Below are positions 1-10,879 of a stretch of DNA of 48,179 nt, piece by piece. The position numbers were made by a program, and so were the translations under genes. Origin of the DNA: Candidatus Altimarinota bacterium (GTDB taxonomy: Bacteria > Patescibacteriota > Gracilibacteria > BD1-5 > JAGOOR01); the NCBI GenBank assembly GCA_023268615.1, contig JALQUC010000041.1, forward strand, positions 1 to 48,179, written 5' to 3'. Within the stretch, counting starts at the first letter, position 1, and each line of letters opens with the position of its first letter. Below the pieces are notes generated by a model. It saw only the letters and a list, made by a program, of their open reading frames with translations, did no database searches and was not told the origin of the DNA.

Positions 1-1
1 C

Positions 2-160
2 GCAGACTCCGCAAATTTAACTGAATACAGAGACAATATTTCCTCTATCATTTGAAGGAATAAGAATTTAGATACAATGTACGAGTTATGCATGAAGATA
101 TGTTCAAGAAACTCGTGAAAATGATGAAGATTTTTAACAAACAACTACTCTAGACCCTAA
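2..160 (+). CDS. C-terminal end of an unidentified gene (cut by window edge)
   Basis: With UGA read as Gly, the frame entering from the left edge is open for 52 codons and stops at TAA 158-160. It contains several in-frame TGA codons. I do not recognise the protein. The visible tail is polar, with two Cys and a basic Gly-rich end. Its last 30 codons lie inside a perfect 92-bp segment that recurs inverted near the other window end, so the left edge may be a chimeric join. Codon composition does not clearly distinguish a real gene tail from chance. Confidence 0.4.
69..160. repeat. 92-bp perfect inverted repeat, left copy
   Basis: Positions 69-160 are identical to the reverse complement of 47004-47095, with no mismatch across 92 bases. 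On the left the copy is followed by the CYTH gene. On the right it sits directly upstream of fbaB. Identity ends abruptly on both sides. Two widely separated perfect inverted copies at opposite ends of a window, one of them fused to foreign DNA, are typical of chimeras from multiple displacement amplification or of mis-joined contig ends. Confidence 0.9.
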
Positions 161-180
161 TGAAAAATGAAGGATTTCTG

Positions 181-186
181 TATAAT
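181..186 (+). promoter_or_regulatory. -10 element of the CYTH gene
   Basis: A perfect TATAAT lies 32 bases before the ATG at 218, which predicts a leader of about 25 nt. It argues for the start at 218 and against the in-frame ATG at 167, which lies upstream of the hexamer. No convincing -35 hexamer is visible. Confidence 0.5.
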
Positions 187-217
187 ATCCAGAGCCTTTA
201 CCTTAAAACTTCTCACC

Positions 218-913
218 ATGGAAATCGAAACAAAAATATTTGATATCAAAAAAGTCCGAAAAGTCCTCGAAAAAAAGGATATACAGCCCAAGAGAATCTG
301 TGACATTACGGATTTCTTTTTCCTTATAGGGGATTTCTCAGCGGATAACTGGAGATACACTCTCCCAGCAGGGAAGAAATCAGGACTTCTGGGGCTAGGA
401 AATATTTCTGTCGAAGTACCTGATACTGATGTCCTCATGCAGATACGAGATTTCGCTGAGAGGGGATTTGCCAAATGATCTAAGGTTCGCCTTCGTACGG
501 TCGACAGTGTGCCCTATATCACGATAAAATGACCAAAAAAGACCCAAAAAGGTATAAAATCACGAGAAGAGATAGAGACTCGCATCGGCTCGCTCTCATC
601 GATGATGCAGATACTCCTGGATTCAGGCGTCGAGCTCGATAAGTCTCTCGGAAGAATTCGTGAGATTTATCATCTACCAGGATACAAAAATGTGGAACTC
701 GTGATTGATTCGTTTCAATCAGCGCATGGTATCCTCGAATATGCAGAGATAGAGTGTAGCTCGGAGGAAGAGCTCGCTGTTGTCCTCAAAAAAGTCTTCA
801 AAATGGATATCGCTGATATCTCAGATGAGGGTATCACGGGTCTCCACAGTAAAAAGATGGAGAAATCAGTTTCTCGTCGGATTGAGGTCCTCGAAGAACT
901 CATTGAGGACTAG
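218..913 (+). CDS. CYTH domain protein (triphosphate tunnel / class IV adenylate cyclase-like)
   Basis: 231 residues. The N-terminus carries the CYTH signature E-x-E-x-K (EIETK, residues 2-6). Further on are alternating acidic and basic strand motifs typical of the tunnel fold: VRLRT, a YITIKGP strand, a REEIET strand and a YAEIE strand near residue 175. CYTH enzymes bind triphosphates with divalent metal; thiamine triphosphatase, polyphosphatase and cyclase activities all occur, and the sequence does not choose between them. Two in-frame TGA codons (476-478, 530-532) must be read as Gly; the second falls in the conserved IKGP turn. The gene converges on the coupling ATPase, with 143 bases between their stops in which I see nothing else. 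Confidence 0.85.
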
Positions 914-1056
914 AAAGAAACGCGGAAAAACTTCGTCTCACTGTGTCACTGCACTTTCTTGTCTCGGTCATTCACAAGCGTGAACTCCCTTCGACTCGAA
1001 AGTTTGTTCCTTGTTATACTCGTTTTTGCTCGTTTCTTCAGAGTATCGGATACATT

Positions 1057-3312
1057 TTATATAACTGGCTGAGAGAAGTCGCCTTCGATTTTGAGATTCT
1101 CCATAGTTTTCATGGTATCCGCATCACTTCCAAATATTTTCTCTTCGACTTCTTTTCGCGGTCGTGCATAGACTTTTCGAGATATACCCCAGATGTCCTG
1201 ACTATAATCATAGGGGAGTTTTGGCACATTCATCGTCCTCGCTGAAAATGCTTCTGTATTTTCACCATCGACATTCATCTTGAGGTACATCTCTCGTACA
1301 CCGAGATTCATGATATCTGGTACGGTAAAGACGGGTTCGTATTCTTTTGCGAGGATGGCAGCGTCTTCTGCTCCGACACGGAAAGAGATGATATTGGCGA
1401 CATTACCAAATATGGTTCTTCTGAGGCTCGGACTGAGCTGATCCATGTACTGATGGGCGACGGTGATATTGAGCTTGTACTTACGGACTTCTGAGAGGAT
1501 ATTTTCAAATGTATCAGTCGCGAAGTTCTGAAACTCATCTATGTAGACTGAAAATGGTACACGGTCTTCTTCTCGTTTTTCTGCTCGCATCATAGCGACC
1601 TGGTAGATACGGGTGATCATCATGGCTCCTATGAGATTGGCATTTGACTCACCGAGCTGACCCTTTGAGAGTTTCACGAGGAGGATTTTTCGATTATCCA
1701 TGATATCAGCGAGGTTCATCTTGTTATTCGTCTGACATACGATATTACGGATCATAGGGGAGCTGACGAATTGGGCTACTTTATTGAGGATTGGCATGAT
1801 AGCTTCACTATCGAATTTTTCGCTCCATGCTGCGAATTCATTGGTCCAGAAGTTTTTGACTGTCTGATCATTGAGTTGCTTGATGATAGACTGACGGTAG
1901 TCACGGTCAGTGAGGAGCTTGATGATAGAGAGAACAGTCGCACCTCAGACCTCGAGGAGGGCGAGGACACAGAAACGCATCACATGCTCGAGTCGCGCAT
2001 TCCATGCCTGACCGAAGAGCTTTTTGAATATTTCGAGGAATGAATTGGTGAATTCTTGTCGGTATTCCTCAGGGACTTCTTCGAGAGGGTTAAATCCTAC
2101 AGGGAAATTCAAATCTGTCGGGTCAAAGATAACAACATCTTTTTTTCGTTCTTCAGGAATAAATTTGAGGATATTATCAACGAGGTCTCCGTGCGGATCG
2201 AGGAGAGCAAAACCACGACCATTGACGATATCAGAATAACCGAGGAGCTCGAGGAGTTTTGATTTACCAGAACCAGATTTACCCACCATATAGAGATGAC
2301 GAGCCTTGTCTGCTGTCTTGAGACCAAAGGGAATTCTTTGACTGCGGTAATTGGTGATACCAAATTTTACGAGTTCTTTTGTAGGAGTGTTTTCAGAAGT
2401 AGGGAGTCCGAGAGGTGGACGAGCTTTTCGTGAGAGGATACGCAGGATATGTGGCACTTTGTCCTTCAGTTGTGGAAAATGCCAGAGAGTTGCTATTTCT
2501 TCAGCACTGAGGAGGTACTTTCTCTTTCAGAGAACAGGTGCGAGAATGTTTTTGACATCTCCATCATGCATAGGCTTCACATCAAATACTATCTGATTCT
2601 GATGATTCTCGAGGTCGTAGAGATTCTTGAGGAGAGCGAGTATTTTTGCGCGAGCAAGTGCCTGCGAGGTGGACTGTATGTAGCAGGTGAGTTTTGCGTA
2701 GTAGAGATTTTCGTGATTTTTGTGCTCGTATTTATGCTGAGCGTCATGACTACGGATATTTACTTTTGTATCGAGATAACGGCGCTTGATGTTAAAAGAA
2801 TTCTTGAACATATGCCATCTGTACTGGATCTTTCGTGAGAAATTCCATATTGTATTGTGAGTGTGAGCTGGCATAAGTGCTATCTGAAATGTACACTTAT
2901 CCGTGAGCTCGAGATCGCTCGTTTGCGACAGAATCTTCTTCAATACGCTATCCCCACCATCGAGATAGGTCTGAATTGGGAAAAAATCATGTTCACGCAT
3001 ACCAATAGAGGCCTTCACAGAGTTTGCAGGGTCGTAGTGCATAGGACTCTTCACTTCCTCTATTTCGATATCCTGAAATGTAGAATAGAGTTGATTTTCG
3101 ATAATTGATTTCTCATCATGACTGACCTGGAGACTGAAAAAGAGCTTCCGTCCAATAATATGGAAATCGAGGCTAAATACTGAGTGTCCGAGGGTCGGGT
3201 GGAGTGCTTCGAGCATTTCGGCGACTTCTTTTGGCCCACCAGAAAAATCCGAAGGAATTCGAATAATGAGCGTGATGTCAGGATTGTGGTGGTGTCAGTG
3301 TCCGTGCGACAT
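1057..3312 (-). CDS. VirD4/TraG-like coupling ATPase (copy 1)
   Basis: 751 residues, joined through several in-frame TGA codons. Walker A is GKSGSGKS near residues 344-351, followed by DPHGD near 372; Walker B IDEF lies near 590 and the Q-rich sensor segment VAHQY follows. The C-terminal half matches the TraG/VirD4/TrwB family of hexameric ATPases that pass DNA or protein into a type IV system. The N-terminal 280 residues are a separate polar domain shared in style with the second copy at 12812-15262. The start opens with a His-rich MSHGHG leader and has no transmembrane segment, unlike copy 2. No VirB channel genes are present nearby. The upstream sequence has a TATTATAAT-like -10 but no Shine-Dalgarno. 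Transport substrate unknown. Confidence 0.82.
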
Positions 3313-3368
3313 GTTGATATTATAATACAGAACCAGAAAAATACAAACTGATACTTACCCTACCATGA

Positions 3369-5107
3369 CTAGTAGACCAGTCGTTGATAACAGGCCTCAC
3401 AGACTATTCTCTCTGTTCTCTCAGGGGAATAAGTCGTGATGAGATGAGCTCCACACTCAGCACAGGCTCTCTCATGGAGTTTTCGGGGGTTTCTCCTATT
3501 CATTCTCTCATTATGTCTCTGGTCAGGATGTTTCTTTGGTAAGGGGATATGATTTTCTATACAAAAAGCGAGCTCTTGCTTTATAATCTTAAATGGTTTT
3601 TTGGTGTCCTCACATTTGATGATTCCTGCGAGGAGTTCATCAATATTTCTCTGAGCTACATCATATCCTACGATTTTTTCATCGTATTCTTGAATATTGT
3701 GTGGCTGATAATAGCTCCCGTGATACGAAGATGTCTCTTCATTGTTTTTCCAGTTCCATTTTTTTGTTTTTGCCTCGGACTCATTTATCGGAAAATATTC
3801 CTGAGCAACAGTTTCGTCATATCCGAATGGCGATAGATTATGCGGGAAGAATTCTCACCATTCTCCTGTTGACTTCATATGGTCTACAATTTTCGCACAC
3901 AAAGATTCATACTCGTACACTGAATATGTCTTATTGAATACTGTGTTCTTTGCTTTGCGTAGACTCACGCATCCAAAGCTATTTTGTAGATTGAGGCAAT
4001 TCATGCTGTAGAAAGTCTGTGTACATGTCCAGCCAAAATTGCAAAAATAGTTGCCGTATCCCCCATATCATACACTTATACATTCGTAAGCATCTTGTTG
4101 CTCAGTGGTATTATTTACATCATGCATATCTTTTACATCAAAAAAAGAATTTACATACTTTGCATTTTCTCATTTATTTCCATCAAAACATAAAAAACAT
4201 CAATTCGAATTTTCTATGTTATTTCCAAGACAATTTTCGCATGATAACATGTTTAGATTCTTCCGTACATTTTTGCCTTTTATTACTTCAAATAGTTTTT
4301 CACAAACCTCTTTATTTTTTGCATATATATTTAGAAATTCTCTCTCTTTTTTCTATATTCAAATTCTGTATATTGTTCGTTCTGTATGCAGAATTTTTTA
4401 TTTCTCAGTCAGCTACACAGTATACAGTTATGGCAATTTTCACAGTCAAAAATATATCTGCAATCTCTACAATTTTTACAGAATTCAGATTCACATAGAT
4501 TATAACTGTTTACTATATCAATACAGTTCATGCAATATTCACAGTCTTTTGTTTCCGTACAATCTATACAATTTTTTGATTGAAATGCGTGATCTACATA
4601 GTAACAATCTTGACAATAATCACTTGCAAATATCAGATAGCAATTTTTGGAATATCATGTTTGTTGCACGTATTCACTGTTTTCGTTATTTCAGGCATTA
4701 AGCGATAGAAGTGGAACTTTTTCCATCAGCTCTCTGAACTGTTCAAAAAACGGTCGGGAAAAATCAAAATCAGAGCTATAATCAAAAGGCGACCAGTCGT
4801 CGCTCCACCAGACTTTTTGATCATATACAGTAAAAGGCTTATCGGGCGAATATATAGAAATTATTTGATTGCCAGTTTTATCACATTTTCTGTGGTAGAG
4901 TTTTCTTTCATTCCGAAAAGCAAGCCTTCTTCTTTGCCTCTCATCAGGACACAATGCCGGACTCGGTATCAGATATTTCTGCCCAGCAAATAGAGGGGAA
5001 ATCTTATCATAAAACTCTAGATCACGATCTGTCACAAAAAACTCCTGACCACTGATCCGGCAGATCTTTTTTTCGATTATTTTTTCGTTAGGAGGAATGA
5101 AGGACAT
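3369..5107 (-). CDS. Cys-rich multi-zinc-ribbon-like protein, copy A (frameshifted)
   Basis: Paralogue of the gene immediately upstream (copy B, 5117-6862). The N-terminal 138 residues are about 75% identical, followed by many C-x-x-C and C-x-N-C pairs and a C-terminal short zinc-ribbon with CxxC motifs ending at a TAG. The frame is broken once. Downstream of a T6 run (A6 on the coding strand, 4347-4352) the original frame meets TAA at 4331-4333, while the -1 frame is open to the end and matches copy B. Total length is exactly one base short of a whole number of codons. This is either a sequencing error in a homopolymer or a recently broken gene. Similar large CxxC-rich proteins occur in CPR genomes, but I know of no function. 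Only 9 bases separate it from copy B. Confidence 0.7.
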
Positions 5108-5116
5108 GAGAGAAAA

Positions 5117-6862
5117 TTAATAAACAAGTTTTCTGTAACATTTTTCGCAATAGATATTTTCGCTTCTTTCTGGGCTATAGGTGGTAAATATTTTCTCACT
5201 GCACCCAGAACAAAGCCTTTCATAGAGAGTTCTCGAATTTCTCATATTCATCCTGTCTTTGTGCCTCTGGTTGGGGTGTCTCGTTGGTATTGGAATAGAA
5301 TTTTCAATATAGAAGGCGAGTTCTTGTCGAATGATCTTGAAAGGTCTTTTTGTTATTTCACAGAGAAGAATTCAGTTCAGGAGCTCGTCAATATTTTTTT
5401 GTGCTGTCTCATAGCCAACTATTCGCTCATCATAGTCTCCTATAGCTCGAGGAGTTATAAAAGGTCCATGATACGAAGATGTTTCCTCTTCGCCTTTCCA
5501 CTTCCATCATTTTTCTCTCACATCATCTTGAGAGAGAGGGAAATATTCGTTTGCTACCGTTTCATCATAGCCAAAAGGGGAGAGCCATGTTGGGAAGAAT
5601 TCTCACCACTCTCCTGTATTTCTCATGTGATCGATTATTTTTCCACAGAATTCTTCATACTCATTTACTGAATAAGATTTGTTGAGTATACAGTGGTCAT
5701 GTTTTTTGAGAGAAATGCATCAGAAATTATCGTGTGAATTGAAACATGATATGCAGTACAAATCATTACTACAAGTCCAGTTTTGTATGCAGAAACTATT
5801 GTTGGAAGAATTTATCCCATTGTTTATGCATTCATAAGCCCAATCAGAGTCGCGACCAACGGTCGAAACATCCATATTATTCCTAGAGTTCCTCCATATA
5901 TGTTCAGCATATTTACAATTTTCCGCATCATGAACATGGAAACATTCAACACAGTTTTTTCCATTCCTGATATAATCACCTATGCAGTTTTCACCCTGGA
6001 GGATATGTCCAAATTTCTTTGGGAGGGATTCTGTCAGTTCTTTTTGTTTTTTGAGATAGTTTTTTTGAGTTTCTGCGTCAGAATTGAGAAATTTTTGAAT
6101 GAATGTATCAAATTGTTCTGGAGTTACTTCTCGATTAAATATATGATGAGATTTATTTATGAGATTGACGCATCAGAAACATTTATGACACGAGATACAA
6201 CTTGAGAGGTAGTAGCTCTCGCGACAATTATCACAATTTTGGCTCCAGAAAAGAGAATGACAGTTGTAGCAGTCACTTATCTCATAACAATACTCACATT
6301 CGTGTATGTAAGCACAGTCGATACAGTGATTGGATTTCTGAAACCAGCAACCATATTCACAAAATTCATTATTGGATGATTCGTAGATCAGGTAACAGTT
6401 TCGACAGTTGGCAGTGAGATTGGTAAATTCACAGTTTTCATTTTGAGAAGTAACAACATTTATCTGAGGAACACGATGATGAAGCTCTCATAATTGTTCA
6501 AAAAAAGGACGACTAAAATCAAATTGCGAACCATAATCAAGCGGATTCCAGTCATCGCTCCACCACACTTTTTGGTCATAGACAGTATATGGTTTATCAG
6601 GTGAATAAATAGTTATCAGAGAATTTCCTGTTTTGGCACATTTTCCATGATAGAGCTTTCGTTCATTTCTCCATGAGAGCCTTCGTCGCATTCTCTCATC
6701 AGGACATAAAGTCGGACTCGGTATCAGATATTTCTGCCCAGCAAAAACCGGAGAGATTTTCTCATAAAAATCCATGTCTTTATCTGTCACAAAAAATTCT
6801 TTTCCAGATATTCTGCATTTTTTTGTTTCGATGATGTTCTCTCCAGGGGGTATGAAACTCAT
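5117..6862 (-). CDS. Cys-rich multi-zinc-ribbon-like protein, copy B (intact)
   Basis: 581 residues, complete from ATG 6862 to TAA 5117-5119 with TGA as Gly. An N-terminal domain of about 130 residues contains a conserved WRNERKLYHGKC-type segment and a YSPDKPYTVYDQ strand. It is followed by about 200 residues dense in paired cysteines (C-x-x-C about every 6-10 residues), a helical linker, a second Cys-rich block, an HMRNTGEWGEFFP motif and a terminal CxxC ribbon. The Cys spacing suggests several structural zinc sites. There is no signal peptide or membrane segment, so it is probably cytosolic. It is the first gene of a two-gene tandem duplication. The family looks conserved in CPR bacteria, but I cannot assign a role. 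Confidence 0.75.
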
Positions 6863-6993
6863 AAATATGATAAAATAGAGAAAATTGAGCTATTCGTGAA
6901 ATGAATACAATCCCTCATTCTAGGACAAAACTCTCAGAGTCAAAACAATGCTGGTGAAAAAATTTTCCACCTCACCATTTACATTATAAAAAA

Positions 6994-7002
6994 TGGTATA
7001 AT
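6994..7002 (+). promoter_or_regulatory. Extended -10 promoter giving a near-leaderless mRNA
   Basis: The sequence TGGTATAAT (TG-n-TATAAT) is a perfect extended -10. Transcription would start about 6-7 bases after the hexamer, around 7009, only about 3 bases before the ATG at 7012. The mRNA would be essentially leaderless. No -35 hexamer is needed for an extended -10 and none is obvious. Confidence 0.6.
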
Positions 7003-7011
7003 ATATAAATA

Positions 7012-7530
7012 ATGGTAGAAATTATCCCTTGATTACCCGATAGCTCTCATCCAGAGTCCACAGTACAATCGCGAGCTCCTACTGAATTAGTAATTGATAT
7101 GTATGAATTTGATACGCAGAGATTGATCGAATTTGTAGAGGAGTATGTGGGATGAGTTTTTAAATGTTCATTTAATAGTGTCGTAGCAGATTGAACTGTG
7201 AGTGCTGATTTATTTGATAATTTTCTTAGTATACCAATAGCTATGAGTTTATCGCGTACTGTTAGAGAATTCATACTTCAGTTAAGAGAATTACCACGAT
7301 ATCTTCAGTTGTTGATTTTGAGAGATATTTCCTCTGCAAGAGGGCTTGCTGACCAGGAGAGAATTATTGATAATGTATTTACCTATGCAGAAATGCAAAG
7401 ATTGGAAATAAAATTCCCCTGAAAAATAACTATTGATGACTATATCTATGCCCACGAATGATCGTCAGATGGATTCTACAGAAATGTTGACCATGTAAGA
7501 GCAAGACTTGAATGAGAAGTATTATTTTAA
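7012..7530 (+). CDS. Hypothetical protein, 172 residues
   Basis: Open from ATG to TAA with about six TGA-Gly codons. No family recognised. The protein is acidic and mainly helical in the middle (an R-x-x-R-E-F-I-L-Q-L-R-E-L segment near residues 85-100), with no signal peptide, membrane span or Cys pairs. It is noticeably AT-richer than the neighbouring housekeeping genes. It is the first gene after an extended -10 promoter and is followed 10 bases later by a TrmB-like regulator, so the two are probably co-transcribed. Confidence 0.6.
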
Positions 7531-7540
7531 ACGTTTACTT

Positions 7541-8296
7541 ATGTCCACACTTATAGATACACTTTCAGAGATGGGATTGACCGATGAGGAAGCCAAAGTA
7601 TATCTGGCTGCACTCTCCGTATGAGCCAATCCTGCATCTACTATAGCCCGGACCTGTAATCTCAAACGAGAGACCTGTAACTATACCCTCAAAAAGCTTG
7701 TTTCCAAAGGACTTGTCTCGACGGTGTTCCGAGAATGAGCTACTTTCTATACCCCAGAACCTCCCGAAAAACTTGTTACTATTGCCGAATCACGCCTTCT
7801 CACAATCTCTCGCACCGTTCCTCTTCTCAATCAGATGATGAATCAGAAGGGAAATAAACAGGCAAAGGTAAAGATGTACCAGGGGACGAGCGGTATTGAA
7901 ACTGTTATGGAGGATGTACTCAAGGCTCCAGGTGAAGCACTTACTTATACCAATCTCGGTGCTATGCTGGCTATATTTGGCGATAAAGTGACTGAATTTC
8001 GTCATAAGAGAAAACAATCTCAGGTGACCTCTCGTACTATCTCTACCTATTCTCCAGAGGCAAAAGCGTATGTCACAGGAGGGACACTGTTTGAGGGAGA
8101 ACAAATACTCTTTGTGAATAATCAGGAATTTATATTTGGTTCAGATGTCCTCATCTATTGAGACAAGGTCGCTATTATCTCGCTTGAAAAGGATGAAAAT
8201 TATGGATTTATCGTCGAAAGTGCTTCATTTGCACGAACACAGCGAGCCATATTTGATCTCGCTTGGATCGGTGGAAACATGTTTGTGGCACAATAA
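7541..8296 (+). CDS. TrmB-family transcriptional regulator
   Basis: 251 residues. The N-terminal 70 residues form a winged helix-turn-helix typical of TrmB/MarR-like CPR regulators: GLTDEEAKVYLAAL, then a recognition helix around residues 35-60 (KRETCNYTLKKLVSKG). The rest resembles the TrmB effector-binding/PLD-like domain (strands such as KVKMYQGTSGI and YGDKVAIISLE). The ligand cannot be predicted. It is co-directional with the small unknown gene upstream and ends about 60 bases before the tRNA-Gly terminator, which is on the opposite strand. Confidence 0.75.
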
Positions 8297-8353
8297 AAAC
8301 AAAACCGGAGATATGCCTGAATGACATATCGAGTGGCAATTGGGTTCGAGGTA

Positions 8354-8379
8354 CAAAAAAATCACCCGAGATGGATGAT
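8354..8379 (-). terminator. Intrinsic terminator of tRNA-Gly
   Basis: On the minus strand a 7-bp stem (ATCATCC with GGGTGAT, one G-U) with a 5-nt loop is followed directly by a run of seven T. It starts 16 bases after the tRNA 3' CCA, so it fits as the tRNA terminator. Confidence 0.75.
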
Positions 8380-8394
8380 TATAAATGCTTTGAA

Positions 8395-8471
8395 TGGAGC
8401 GGACGATGGGACTCGAACCCACAACAACCTGCTTGGAAGGCAGGAGCTCTAGCCAATTGAGCTACGTCCGC
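8395..8471 (-). tRNA. tRNA-Gly(UCC)
   Basis: A complete cloverleaf is visible on the minus strand. It has a 7-bp acceptor GCGGACG/CGTCCGC, an anticodon stem CCTGC/GCAGG with loop CTTCCAA (anticodon UCC), and a T-arm with GTTCGAGTC. The discriminator is U followed by an encoded CCA (8395-8397), as in bacterial glycine tRNAs. It reads GGA/GGG. It is not the UGA-reading tRNA-Gly(UCA), which was not found in this window. Confidence 0.95.
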
Positions 8472-8557
8472 ATAACAAAGTAGGGGCATTGTAACGAGAG
8501 AGCGGATTGTGTCAAAAAATTTTCGTAAATGCGTATTTTTTCATATACTCCGATTCT

Positions 8558-9961
8558 ATGGGACAAAAATGAATAACACTCGAAAATATCCTCGTTGAGA
8601 AATTGATTCTCTGAGGTATAGGACTTGGTCGCGATACAACAGGGAAAAAAGTACTCATTTCATGAGGTGCTATACCAGAAAGTGTGGTTGATATTCGCGT
8701 CCTCAAAAATAGATCAAATCGTATAGAAGGGCAAATTCTCCGCGTCGTCAAAAGATCTCCTCTCGAAGCGAGACTTCCTGAACATTTTCAGGTGTATGGC
8801 GGGTGCCGATGGCTCCCAATACCACACGAAAAACAACTCGAGATAAAAGAACAACAAATGCGAGAAGTTTTCACACACCATCCAGAGATGGTTGAGGGGG
8901 TAGCATGGCACCCTATTGTTGCCTCTCCAGAGGTCTATGGATATAGGAACAAGGTGGAATTTAGCTGGTGAAAATACATCTCCGCTCGCGAAGGAGTCCA
9001 TGATGACTATCGTTTCGGTTTTCATGAGTCTGGGCAATTTGACCGTATCGTGAATTGTACCTATTGTGTCCTCGGAGATGAAGTGGTCAATGATATATTT
9101 ACAGCTTTTAATGCATTTGCCCGGGAAAATCGTATCCCAACCTATGATGTCAAAACAGGTGTAGGATTCTGGCGACATCTCGTCATCCGACGCAGTAAAA
9201 AAACAGGTGAGACTATGGTCGTAGTTTCTGTGAATATCAATTATCTCGGAGACGATCAGCAAGTAGAATTCAGAAAAGCACTCAAAAAATTTATCGGCAT
9301 GATTCCTGTTATTACTTCTGGATACCTCCTCCACAATACCGGGAAAGCAGATATCGTACAAGGATTTTTCGAACATATAGCTGGTACCAAAACCATTACA
9401 GAAAAACTCTTTGATCTCGAATTTGAAATCAGTCCCAAGAGCTTCTTTCAGACCAATACCCTCTGAGCAGAAGAGCTCTACCGGGTCACAGGGGAGATGA
9501 TTCGCACCAAAAATCCAGTCGTTTTTGACCTCTATGCAGGGACAGGAACTATTGGCATGGTCCTGGCGAATCGCGCTCGAGAAGTCTATTCAGTGGAGAT
9601 TGTCCCAGAGGCAAGTGAGGATAATATGAGAAATCTCACAAAAAATAACATCAAAAATGTGACAGTCATCAATGCTCCCGTCGAAAAACTCCTCGAAGAA
9701 TGGAAAAAGGAAGGCAAAACTCCTGATGTCATCGTCATTGATCCTCCACGAGTTGGTATGCATCCAGATGCTCCAGGAATACTCCGAGACTTCAACCCAG
9801 AGGAAATCATCTATGTCAGCTGCAATCCCGCCACGCTCGTACGCGATATAGCACTGATAGCACCCAATGGGGAATATCGTATCACAGATATCACTCCTGT
9901 TGATATGTTCCCGCATACACACCATATAGAGGCAGTTGTTCGCATGGAGCGAGCCTCATAA
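8558..9961 (+). CDS. 23S rRNA / tRNA (uracil-5-)-methyltransferase, RlmD/TrmA family
   Basis: 467 residues. An N-terminal TRAM domain (about residues 5-65) is followed by a central domain and a C-terminal SAM-dependent methyltransferase with DLYAGTGTIG (near 327-336), IDPPR and the catalytic-nucleophile motif VSCNPATL near residue 425. These enzymes methylate C5 of uridine using SAM and a covalent Cys adduct. The usual four-Cys iron-sulfur site is incomplete: GGC and NCTYC are present, but the two upstream Cys of the typical CxxxxxCGGC are not. In-frame TGA-Gly codons include one in the TRAM domain. There is no Shine-Dalgarno before the ATG. RlmD-like or TrmA-like specificity cannot be decided. 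Confidence 0.9.
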
Positions 9962-10020
9962 TTGCATAAAATCATTCTCTGTCTATACTGAGAGCGTATT
10001 TTATTTCTTCTCTCCACTTT

Positions 10021-10821
10021 ATGGATGCTATTTTTATCATAATGGGTTCTCTGGTACCATTTCTCTTGATTGCTCTCGTAGTACTCGTCGCTATGTCTAT
10101 AAGGATTGTTAACCAGTATGAAAAATGAGTAGTCTTTACTCTCGGTCGATATTCTCGTACAGCTGATCCAGGACTGCGATTCATCATACCATTTATCCAG
10201 ACTTGTACCAAGGTGGACATGCGAGAGAGGGCAGTCGATATTCCTTCTCAAGAAGCTATGAGCAAGGATAATGTCTCTCTCACTATCAACGCTGTTCTCT
10301 ATTACGCTATCGATGATGCGATGAAATCAGTCGTCAATGTCCGGGCTCTCGAATATGCTATCATGCAGTTTGCTATGACGACTATGAGAAATATTGTGGG
10401 ACAATTTGAGCTCGACGAACTCCTCGCAAACAAAGAAGAGGCCAGCAGAAAAATCAAAATCATCGTCGATGAGAAATCTGATTCATGGGGTGTGAATATT
10501 CATTCAGTTGAATTAAAGGACCTCAATCTCCCAGAATCTCTCAAGCGTACTATGAGTAAGCAGGCGGAGGCTGAGCGAGAAAAGAGAGCAAAAATTATTG
10601 ATGCAGATGGGGAACTTCTTGCCTCTGAGAAGCTCGCACAAGCAGCCGCTATGCTCGGGACAACACCAGGAGCACTCCACCTACGAACACTTCAGTCTAT
10701 CAATGATATCTCGTCTGATCAATCAAACACAACTATATGGATGGTTCCTGTGGAGACACTTCGTGCTATTGATGGGCTCAATAACCTCCTCCCAAAGATC
10801 GCAGAGAAGATGACTAAATAA
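10021..10821 (+). CDS. SPFH/band 7 (stomatin-like) membrane protein
   Basis: 266 residues. A single N-terminal membrane span (about residues 5-28) is followed by the band 7 fold: an NQYEKGVVFTLGRYS-type entry strand, DPGLRFIIPF, then the long helical region with LNLPESLKRTMSKQAEAEREKRAKII, and a short C-terminal tail. Family members scaffold membrane microdomains and partner with proteases such as NfeD-type proteins; no NfeD gene is adjacent here. It is followed by a strong terminator. Confidence 0.9.
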
Positions 10822-10835
10822 TCAAATTTTTACCT

Positions 10836-10871
10836 AAAAAAAACTCTCCACGACCGTGGAGAGTTTTTTTT
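10836..10871. terminator. Bidirectional intrinsic terminator
   Basis: A 9-bp perfect stem ACTCTCCAC/GTGGAGAGT with loop GACC is flanked by a run of A on the left and eight T on the right. It can terminate both the SPFH gene on the plus strand and the cytochrome b5-like gene on the minus strand, which converge here. Confidence 0.92.
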
Positions 10872-10879
10872 GAGAGAGA

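Noticed and set aside
914-1056. Possible small RNA between the convergent CYTH and ATPase genes
   Set aside because: Only a weak TTCGA/TCGAA hairpin, with no promoter or T-run terminator.
4105-4701. 198-residue plus-strand open frame
   Set aside because: Antisense to Cys-rich copy A, which has a clear paralogue; the translation is an aromatic-rich antisense shadow.
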